Source of the DNA: Bacteroidota bacterium
Lineage (GTDB): Bacteria > Bacteroidota > Bacteroidia > Chitinophagales > Chitinophagaceae
Length of the DNA stretch: 6,241 nt
Assembly (NCBI GenBank): GCA_023396345.1
Contig: JAEWWO010000229.1
Coordinates: 1 to 6,241 of the forward strand
Reading direction: 5' to 3'
The notes below the pieces were generated by a model. The model had not been told where the DNA came from and searched no databases. It worked only from the letters and a program-made list of their open reading frames with translations. The position numbers were made by a program, and so were the translations under genes. This document shows, in pieces, positions 1-5,035 of the stretch (position 1 is the first letter of the stretch; each line of letters opens with the position of its first letter).

Positions 1-426
1 TTTGTACTGTGTGCCGTCATAAGTAATCTGTCGTTCTTCCATTACTTCAAACAGGGCGGATTGTGTTTTTGCGGGAGAGCGGTTGATTTCGTCAATCAGT
101 ACAATGCTGCTGAATATGGGACCTTGCTTAAAAGTAAACACCGCATCTTTAGGATGAAAAACTGTTGTGCCGATAACATCGCTCGGCATTAAATCCGGCG
201 TAAACTGAATTCTTGAAAATGGCACATCAATACATCGCGCCAGCAACTTTGCCGTAAGTGTTTTTGCCACGCCCGGCACGCCCTCTATGAGCACATGCCC
301 TTCGGCTAAAATGGCTGCCAGCAACAGTTGTATCATGTTTTCCTGACCCACAATTACTTTTCCTATTTCTGTTTTAATGTTCTGTACTGCCTGATTCAGT
401 TCCGATAAATCAATTCTCTCTTCCAT
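1..426 (-). CDS. MoxR-family AAA+ ATPase, N-terminal part (cut by window edge)
   Basis: This is the first 142 residues of a cytosolic AAA+ ATPase of the MoxR family; these proteins act as chaperones that insert cofactors into or remodel partners, often VWA-domain proteins. Visible in the translation are an N-terminal helix region (1-25), the family segment [10 protein letters not shown] (24-33), Walker A GVPGVAKT (49-56, Lys55), and Walker [10 protein letters not shown] (108-116, Asp112 and Glu113), followed by [11 protein letters not shown] (125-135), the usual MoxR segment after Walker B. Family members are about 310-340 residues, so sensor 1, the arginine finger and the lid lie beyond position 1. 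ATG at 426-424 is chosen because it follows the DUF4350 stop by 3 nt and gives a typical MoxR N-terminus. It is the most distal visible gene of the five-gene operon. A DUF58 gene usually follows in such clusters, but that cannot be seen here. The family assignment is firm; the substrate is unknown. Confidence 0.95.
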   Translation of the reverse strand, partial: MEERIDLSELNQAVQNIKTEIGKVIVGQENMIQLLLAAILAEGHVLIEGVPGVAKTLTAKLLARCIDVPFSRIQFTPDLMPSDVIGTTVFHPKDAVFTFKQGPIFSSIVLIDEINRSPAKTQSALFEVMEERQITYDGTQYK

Positions 427-429
427 AAA

Positions 430-1653
430 TTATGCTTTTACTGATTGATAAAAAGTTTCCAGATTTTTACTCAACATTTCCAGTTCTGTGTCCGGAATAT
501 GATAGTTGAGATTATTAGCCTGCGTAATTATTTTTTTTATGATACTTTCTTCCACGCCGCTTTTATGCGCAAGTGTTGCCACAAAATTTTCTTCATTCAA
601 ACGCATTTGAATTCCATATCGCTGACAGATGAAGTCTGTAAAATAATGTAATTTTTTTTGTGCGATTAATGTATTTTCTCTTTTGTTGTAATAAAGTGAT
701 GCAATGGTTTCGGCGTATTGCAAAGATTTGTTCTGCAAGGGTTTAATGACAGGGATTGCTCGTTGCTTTCTTTTAATGCCGAAGAAAACATATATCAGCA
801 ATAATATCATTCCGAAATACAACGCCCATTTAGTCCAGAAGTTGGATAGCAAAACCCGCCAAGGAGTTTGCGGTCCATACCTTCCCTGTTTATAATATTC
901 ATCCCAGTAAATATTTTTTATATCCGCCGGAATGTACGATACGGCTTTGTTTGCATAGTCTGCATTGTTTTGAGAAAGATAAGACAGGTTGCTGAAAATA
1001 AGAGGGGCAGAATGAACAAACAGAGAACCTTTTCCGATATCGAACTTTAAAAAATTTGGATTTTTATTTTTTATGGTCGCTCCCAGAATGGTAACAGAAT
1101 CTTTCTTTTTTATTTCTTTAAAAGTATTATTTATAGTAAGTCTGCGAAATGTAAATCCTTTTTCTGTTTTCAAATTTTTATTAGTGAAGTTGATATAGGT
1201 AGAATCCAGCGGGCGCTCCGCATAATAAGCAATGCTTAAGCCCAATGTGTCTGTAAGGACTTTACTAAATGCTCCGGATGCTACAAAAGCATAATTGCCG
1301 CGGCTTACAAATTTTAATAATTGTTCAACATCTGCTTTTGAAAGTTTGATATTGGGAGAAATTAAAAAATAGGCAGACTTTTGCGCAACAGCCGTACTGT
1401 CTCTTTCCGTCAGCTGATTGTAAACGGGAACTCTGTAGGAGCCTATGCTTGCCTGAGGAAAATAATCGGGCAATGAGTTGTACAGAATATAGGCACCATA
1501 AGGGTTCTTGTCGTTTTGCTTCAATGTTACAGACCAGTCAACGTCTTTAGGCTTGGTAACTTCCGTATATACATACAAAGCAAACAACACCACAAACAGC
1601 GCTATAAATATTTTATACGTTCTCAATCTGCCTCGTGTTTTGTTGTTGTTCAA
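430..1653 (-). CDS. DUF4350 domain membrane protein, TTG start
   Basis: This 407-residue protein has an N-terminal anchor helix (about 14-30), a large probably extracytoplasmic domain (31-270), a second helix (about 273-293, followed by the basic GIKRKQR) and a cytosolic C-terminal region (294-407). DUF4350 hallmarks are visible: YGAYILYNSL (52-61), the ISPNIKLSKADVEQLLKFV stretch (98-116) with the following RGNYAFVASG, GKGSLFVHSAPLIFSN (207-222), the acidic DEYY near 251-254, and the post-membrane segment ETIASLYYNKRENT (315-328). DUF4350 genes are commonly found beside MoxR genes; their biochemical role is not established. No ATG occurs near the 5' end: in this frame a stop (TAA, 1665-1663) precedes TTG at 1653-1651, and the next candidate is TTG at 1626-1624. 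The first gives the complete basic N-terminus before the helix, so I prefer it, but the choice is uncertain. The gene overlaps the upstream DUF4129 gene by 41 nt and ends 3 nt before the MoxR gene, which implies translational coupling. Confidence 0.85.
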   Translation of the reverse strand: MNNNKTRGRLRTYKIFIALFVVLFALYVYTEVTKPKDVDWSVTLKQNDKNPYGAYILYNSLPDYFPQASIGSYRVPVYNQLTERDSTAVAQKSAYFLISPNIKLSKADVEQLLKFVSRGNYAFVASGAFSKVLTDTLGLSIAYYAERPLDSTYINFTNKNLKTEKGFTFRRLTINNTFKEIKKKDSVTILGATIKNKNPNFLKFDIGKGSLFVHSAPLIFSNLSYLSQNNADYANKAVSYIPADIKNIYWDEYYKQGRYGPQTPWRVLLSNFWTKWALYFGMILLLIYVFFGIKRKQRAIPVIKPLQNKSLQYAETIASLYYNKRENTLIAQKKLHYFTDFICQRYGIQMRLNEENFVATLAHKSGVEESIIKKIITQANNLNYHIPDTELEMLSKNLETFYQSVKA

Positions 1654-2314
1654 AAAGTTTTTTTACTTCTTCATATTCTTTTTCATCTACTTCCCTTTCG
1701 CCATACCACACATATTCAAACTCATTGGTCAGTTGTATAAATGCAGGAGCGCGCTCCATTTCAATTATATAATCATGATTGGTTTTATTGGGCTTCCATA
1801 AAATAGACCCTTTGTCTGAAAGATATTTCAATAGTTTTAAGTAATGAAAACGTACAGCCAGTCTTAAATTCTTATTCTTTTCAGCATTACTGATGGCGTC
1901 TTCAAAATTTATCTCATGAATATTTTCTTCGCCATCCTCATAAGAAATATTTTTTTTGTTGTTGCGCTCAAACATACCGCCGGCGCCCATTCCCGTCAAT
2001 TTGTAAACCGCAAATGCTACAATAGCCACACAAAGGATCACAACAATCAGCCAGAACGCATTTGCTCTTTGCCTGTTAGAAAAAAACTCTGACAGCCAGT
2101 ATAAAATCTGCATTCTTAATCTTTGTAAAACAGACAGTCCTTCGGAATTTCTTGAGTAATTAAAGTCTTTTGATTTTTTCCATTCCTGAAGCTTGCCTGC
2201 CGAAACCGTTCTTATTTCTATAACAGACGCCGTGTCTTTTACCGCAACAGAGTCGCTCTGCGCCTGACAAAACAACGCAGAAAAAATAAAAATATATAAC
2301 AGCAGTTTCTTCAT
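1613..2314 (-). CDS. DUF4129 domain membrane protein with signal peptide
   Basis: This protein has 233 residues from ATG at 2314-2312. It starts with a signal peptide (MKKLLLYIFIFSALFCQAQ, probable cleavage after CQA at residue 18), followed by a short extracytoplasmic stretch, one membrane helix (about 87-107), and a cytosolic C-terminal domain. That domain matches DUF4129: a leading LRLAVRFHYLKLLKYLSDKG (150-169), then KTNHDYI (177-183) and LTNEFEYVWYGERE (195-208). In other bacteria the domain is found at the ends of membrane-bound transglutaminase-like proteins and in MoxR/DUF58 clusters; its role is unknown. A TTG at 2332 would add six residues and overlap the upstream stop, but the ATG yields a clean signal peptide and is preferred. 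The gene begins 14 nt after the six-helix protein stop, and its last 41 nt overlap the DUF4350 gene. Cys16 lies in the hydrophobic segment, but the preceding ALF does not make a lipobox. Domain and topology are reasonably sure; function is not. Confidence 0.87.
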   Translation of the reverse strand: MKKLLLYIFIFSALFCQAQSDSVAVKDTASVIEIRTVSAGKLQEWKKSKDFNYSRNSEGLSVLQRLRMQILYWLSEFFSNRQRANAFWLIVVILCVAIVAFAVYKLTGMGAGGMFERNNKKNISYEDGEENIHEINFEDAISNAEKNKNLRLAVRFHYLKLLKYLSDKGSILWKPNKTNHDYIIEMERAPAFIQLTNEFEYVWYGEREVDEKEYEEVKKLFEQQQNTRQIENV

Positions 2315-2328
2315 TATAAAATTACAAA

Positions 2329-3222
2329 TCAATATCTTTCTTCTATTTGAGAATGACCATCTGTATTAGTGCCTATGTTTTGTATTCTTTGCAGAATGCC
2401 CGAACTGTCTTGCTTTTCGGAAAGATTAAAATAATGCATTACGATGCTTACCATAATGATTACGTAAAAAAGATAGGAAAAGAAATAAACTGTTCCGTAG
2501 AGTATACCTGTACTGGTAGAAATATCTTTGGTAGTAAAATAACTTAATAAAGTAATACTTCCGCCCACAACAAAACCAATGGCTCCCGATACAAAAGAAG
2601 TAAGCAAGGAGATGAGTATATACAATAACACAGTAACCCAGAAATTTTCTTTGATAAGCCCGAAGCATCGGTTCCACACGCCTCCCACAGACTTTTCCTC
2701 TTCAAAAATAATTACCTGCGCATAAGGGAAAAGAACTATAGCCAGATATATACCGGGAATAAAACAAAGCAACATACCAATAAATACAGCCAATCCATAT
2801 AAATAAGAAAATAATATTACGCTCAAGAGATGTTTTGAGGTTTCCCTCCACACTTCTTCAAGGGTTGGGGAAATTTTACCTTTTTCCATGTATAATTTTA
2901 TGTAGCAGGAGACTACGGTATTTATAGCTGCTACTGTTAAAGGTCCGAGAAAAAATATAGCTATGATGCTGCCTACTGATAAACCTGAAAACTGTGGAAC
3001 AGTCTCAGCGCCACTGTCATTAATTACAGATTCAAAAAGTCCGCCATAGATAGAACCCATGAAAACACCCAACAGCAATGTTGTAATTAAAATCAATACG
3101 CCTGCTATCAGCAAATAACTTTTAAGCAATGGCTTAAACTCCTGCTTAATGAAGGTGAATGTATCGCTGATGTTTTCACCAAATTCTCTTACTTTTCTGA
3201 ATTCGATTTTTTTTGTGACCAT
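2329..3222 (-). CDS. Six-helix membrane protein, DUF4013/GDPD-membrane-domain-like
   Basis: This 297-residue integral membrane protein has about six hydrophobic helices, roughly at 32-56, 82-108, 131-152, 153-172, 192-225 (long, possibly a hairpin) and 240-265. A polar N-terminus beginning GENISDTF (15-22) precedes them and a hydrophilic tail (266-297) follows. The segment FIPGIYLAIVLFPYAQVIIF (154-173) followed by EEEKSVGGVWNRCFGLIKEN (174-193) resembles the repeat seen in membrane domains of glycerophosphoryl diester phosphodiesterases and related DUF4013-like proteins: a helix, a short loop, then a 'W/R..L...NF' helix start. No catalytic domain is attached, so it is likely a scaffold, channel-like or lipid-associated component rather than an enzyme. 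ATG at 3222-3220 is the only Met codon before residue 55, so the 34-nt overlap with the SpoIIM gene is probably genuine. Its TGA stop is 14 nt before the next gene. The membrane-protein call is secure; the family call is moderate. Confidence 0.82.
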   Translation of the reverse strand: MVTKKIEFRKVREFGENISDTFTFIKQEFKPLLKSYLLIAGVLILITTLLLGVFMGSIYGGLFESVINDSGAETVPQFSGLSVGSIIAIFFLGPLTVAAINTVVSCYIKLYMEKGKISPTLEEVWRETSKHLLSVILFSYLYGLAVFIGMLLCFIPGIYLAIVLFPYAQVIIFEEEKSVGGVWNRCFGLIKENFWVTVLLYILISLLTSFVSGAIGFVVGGSITLLSYFTTKDISTSTGILYGTVYFFSYLFYVIIMVSIVMHYFNLSEKQDSSGILQRIQNIGTNTDGHSQIEERY

Positions 3223-4220
3223 TTTTTAAAGTTTGAATGAATATCAATATCTCCATTATCAATTAATGTGTGATATTTTTTATAGATTTTATCAGGATAA
3301 ATAAAAAAATACCAGGCAATAAAAGCAAGACTTATAATAAGAATGCCTGCACTTAAAACTACAGGCATTTCTGTATGACGGGTAACATAGCCTTCCAGAA
3401 ATCCTGCAACAATAAACAAAGGAATAAGTCCGAAAACAATTTTCAGTCCGTCTTTTGCGCCTCGCAGCATTGACTGCATGCGGCTGTATGTGCCGGGAAA
3501 TAAAATGCTGTTGCCCAGTATCATACCCGATGTTACGGCAACAATAATTCCCCATATTTCTAAAGTACCGTGAATAAAAATTACAAGAATACTTTTTAAC
3601 CCGAGATTATGCTGAAAAAGAAATGTTTCAAATGCGCCCAGCATAACAATGTTTTTAAACAACATAAATATCGGACCAATGGAAAAGAGAATACCACTAA
3701 CGTAAGCGAGGAATGTAACGCGGATATTGTTGAGAGAAATTCCCAGAAACATAGGCAACGAGTCATCCTGCTTATATACACCAAATGGATCGCCTTTTTT
3801 TATATTTTCCAGCGTCATGTTTACGTAATTATCGCCCATAATCAGCCTTACAAAACTATCGTCCTGCATAGCAGAAAAAATACCAATCAGCAGACTTAAT
3901 AAAAAAATAAGAGATGCAATCATAATTGTTTTTCTGTACAATCTAAACAGATAAGGAAGTTCATATTGCCAGAGCCAAAGAATTCTGCCACGATTTTCCT
4001 TTTTGTTTTTGTATATTTTTTGATGATATAAAGAGGCAATCTGATTCAGATAATTAACTGTATTGCTTTTAGGATAGAAGGTTTTTGCGTAAGCCAAATC
4101 ATCTGTTACTTCTATAAAACTTTGTGCCAGATCATCAGCAGATAACCGTGGATTCTGTGCATCAGCTTCCATTTGTTTCCACTTATCTGCATTGTTTTTC
4201 AAAAACTGGCTTTCACGCAT
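3189..4220 (-). CDS. SpoIIM-family (stage II sporulation protein M-like) membrane protein
   Basis: This 343-residue membrane protein is the first gene of the operon. It has a cytosolic helical N-terminus of about 95 residues, a helix at 96-117, a polar loop (118-157), then about four or five further helices (about 163-187, 188-204, 208-240, 258-278, 286-308) and a basic cytosolic tail. Family signatures are visible: ISLNNIRVTF (161-170), IHGTLEIWGI (216-225) with the conserved His-Gly and Glu, and AGFLEGYVT (272-280). In Bacillus, SpoIIM anchors the SpoIID/SpoIIP peptidoglycan hydrolases during engulfment. Nothing here suggests sporulation, and SpoIIM relatives are widespread in non-sporulating bacteria, so the name gives fold and family only. 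The ATG at 4220-4218 gives the MRESQFLKNNADKW opening that I recognise as usual for Bacteroidota members. The 3' end overlaps the next gene by 34 nt and holds an A8 tract. An RDD gene diverges upstream, a pairing also common elsewhere. Confidence 0.93.
   Translation of the reverse strand: MRESQFLKNNADKWKQMEADAQNPRLSADDLAQSFIEVTDDLAYAKTFYPKSNTVNYLNQIASLYHQKIYKNKKENRGRILWLWQYELPYLFRLYRKTIMIASLIFLLSLLIGIFSAMQDDSFVRLIMGDNYVNMTLENIKKGDPFGVYKQDDSLPMFLGISLNNIRVTFLAYVSGILFSIGPIFMLFKNIVMLGAFETFLFQHNLGLKSILVIFIHGTLEIWGIIVAVTSGMILGNSILFPGTYSRMQSMLRGAKDGLKIVFGLIPLFIVAGFLEGYVTRHTEMPVVLSAGILIISLAFIAWYFFIYPDKIYKKYHTLIDNGDIDIHSNFKKWSQKKSNSEK
3207..3214 (-). other. A8 tract: possible -1 frameshift/slippage site in gene overlap
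   Basis: On the coding strand this tract reads C-A8-T inside the 34-nt overlap of the SpoIIM and six-helix genes. In SpoIIM phase it is CAA AAA AAA TCG, so bases 3213-3207 form A_AAA_AAA, a recognised class of -1 slippery heptamer. The six-helix gene lies in exactly the -1 frame, and slipping there would continue into its codons ATC GAA TTC, giving a fused protein. I see no convincing downstream stem-loop or upstream Shine-Dalgarno-like stimulator. Other A8 tracts occur inside these genes (531-538, 652-659, 1950-1957), so chance is a serious alternative. Confidence 0.25.
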
Positions 4221-4327
4221 TGATTACAAGGCTACTAAAAATTTGACAGAAGATTTATTTATTATTGTAAAAATAGTTTCTTTTGCATTATAAATAAATA
4301 AAAAAATAATATTAATTTTCCGGTCAC
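4221..4327. promoter_or_regulatory. Divergent intergenic promoter region between SpoIIM and RDD genes
   Basis: This 107-nt region separates two divergent start codons, so promoters for the five-gene operon (leftward) and the RDD gene (rightward) are expected here. It is about 20% GC (21 G or C bases), much lower than the flanking genes. I could not find a full Bacteroidota-type promoter (TTTG, about 20 nt, TAnnTTTG) on either strand. Partial matches are TAATTTTC at 4313-4320 (plus) and TATTTTTA at 4275-4268 (minus). A TTGACA at 4243-4248 followed after 17 nt by TGTAAA resembles a proteobacterial sigma-70 site and may be chance. ATTTATTTAT (4253-4262) and ATAAATAAAT (4290-4299) form a perfect 10-bp inverted repeat, but it is pure A/T. 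No Shine-Dalgarno sequence precedes either start. Confidence 0.6.
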
Positions 4328-5035
4328 ATGGCATATATATCTATCTCTACAGCTCAAAACATAGATGTTGAATATGAACTGGCAGGTTTAGGCAGCAGAC
4401 TCATAGCAGCATTGCTTGACGGCATTTTTACCGTAGCCTATATGTTGGTTTGTTTTTGGGTTTTGAGTGAAACGGGGTTGATGGATGATTATGGTTCTGT
4501 AGGATTGTTTATTTTAGGAATTCCTGTTATGCTCTACCATTTATTATTCGAATTGTTTATGAACGGACAAAGCTTAGGCAAGCGAATAATGAAGATAAAA
4601 GTTATCAGCCTCAATGGTACACAGCCTTCATTTGGTCAGTATCTTATACGCTGGCTTTTCAGGTTGATTGATATTACCATTTCGCAGGGGGCGGTTGCGG
4701 TAGTTGCAGTTGCGGTAACCAATAAGGCTCAGCGTTTGGGCGATTTAGCTGCCAATACAACTGTGGTATCAACCCGTCCGAAAAGATCTTTGCAGGAAAC
4801 TTTATACATGCCCGATATACAAAACTATCAGATGGTTTATCCTGAAGTAGTGAACTTATCAGCAGAAGATATGCAGTTGATAAAAGAGGTGCTGATGATG
4901 CAACACAAAGAGCAGGGATATTATTTAGCTGTAGAAACTGCGGGAAAAATTGAATCGGTCTTACATATAAAGCGCCGTGAAAATCCTGTTGAATTTTTGC
5001 GCACGATTATCACCGATTATAATCATATTATCTAA
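4328..5035 (+). CDS. RDD-family membrane protein with soluble C-terminal extension
   Basis: This 235-residue protein has an RDD domain in its first about 150 residues. The family's namesake residues appear in LGSRLIAALLDGIF (21-34, with Arg24 and Asp31) and in RWLFRLID (108-115). The usual GQSLGKRIMKIKV (80-92) and the closing QRLGDLAANTTVV (135-147) are also present. Hydrophobic helices lie at about 25-47, 57-77 and 116-131. RDD proteins are small membrane proteins of mostly unknown role; some have been linked to ion or solute exchange. After the domain comes a hydrophilic tail (about 150-235) predicted to be cytosolic and helical, typical of Bacteroidota versions. ATG at 4328-4330 gives the expected short polar lead (MAYISISTAQNIDVEYELA). 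The gene is divergent from the SpoIIM operon, and SpoIIM/RDD adjacency is a recurring pairing that suggests a shared function. Its stop overlaps the convergent transporter gene by 8 nt. Confidence 0.93.
   Translation: MAYISISTAQNIDVEYELAGLGSRLIAALLDGIFTVAYMLVCFWVLSETGLMDDYGSVGLFILGIPVMLYHLLFELFMNGQSLGKRIMKIKVISLNGTQPSFGQYLIRWLFRLIDITISQGAVAVVAVAVTNKAQRLGDLAANTTVVSTRPKRSLQETLYMPDIQNYQMVYPEVVNLSAEDMQLIKEVLMMQHKEQGYYLAVETAGKIESVLHIKRRENPVEFLRTIITDYNHII

Noticed and set aside
1508..1801. 97-codon open frame on the plus strand, and similar antisense frames at 445-651, 704-895, 868-1050 and 3609-3899
   Set aside because: They lie antisense to genes with clear family motifs, have biased residue content from AT-rich DNA and show no domain or start signal.
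2260..2314. Lipoprotein signal on the DUF4129 protein because of Cys16
   Set aside because: The residues before Cys16 (A-L-F) do not fit a lipobox, and CQA-Q is a good ordinary signal peptidase site.
2315..2332. TTG at 2332 as start of the DUF4129 gene
   Set aside because: It would prepend ICNF-type residues to an otherwise ideal MKK signal peptide; ATG at 2314 is the better start.
2426..2677. Minus-strand frame of 83 codons inside the six-helix gene, and similar same-strand frames at 3292-3555, 3596-3784 and 5198-5446
   Set aside because: They are out-of-frame readings of genuine membrane-protein genes with no recognisable domain.
4243..4271. TTGACA-17 nt-TGTAAA as a sigma-70-type promoter for the RDD gene
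   Set aside because: The host looks like Bacteroidota, whose housekeeping promoters differ (TTTG / TAnnTTTG). In 20% GC DNA such matches are easy by chance, so it is mentioned only inside the intergenic entry.
4253..4299. 10-bp perfect inverted repeat (ATTTATTTAT / ATAAATAAAT) as an operator or hairpin
   Set aside because: Both arms are pure A/T and low complexity in a 20% GC spacer with a 27-nt loop, so chance is likely and no hairpin would be stable.
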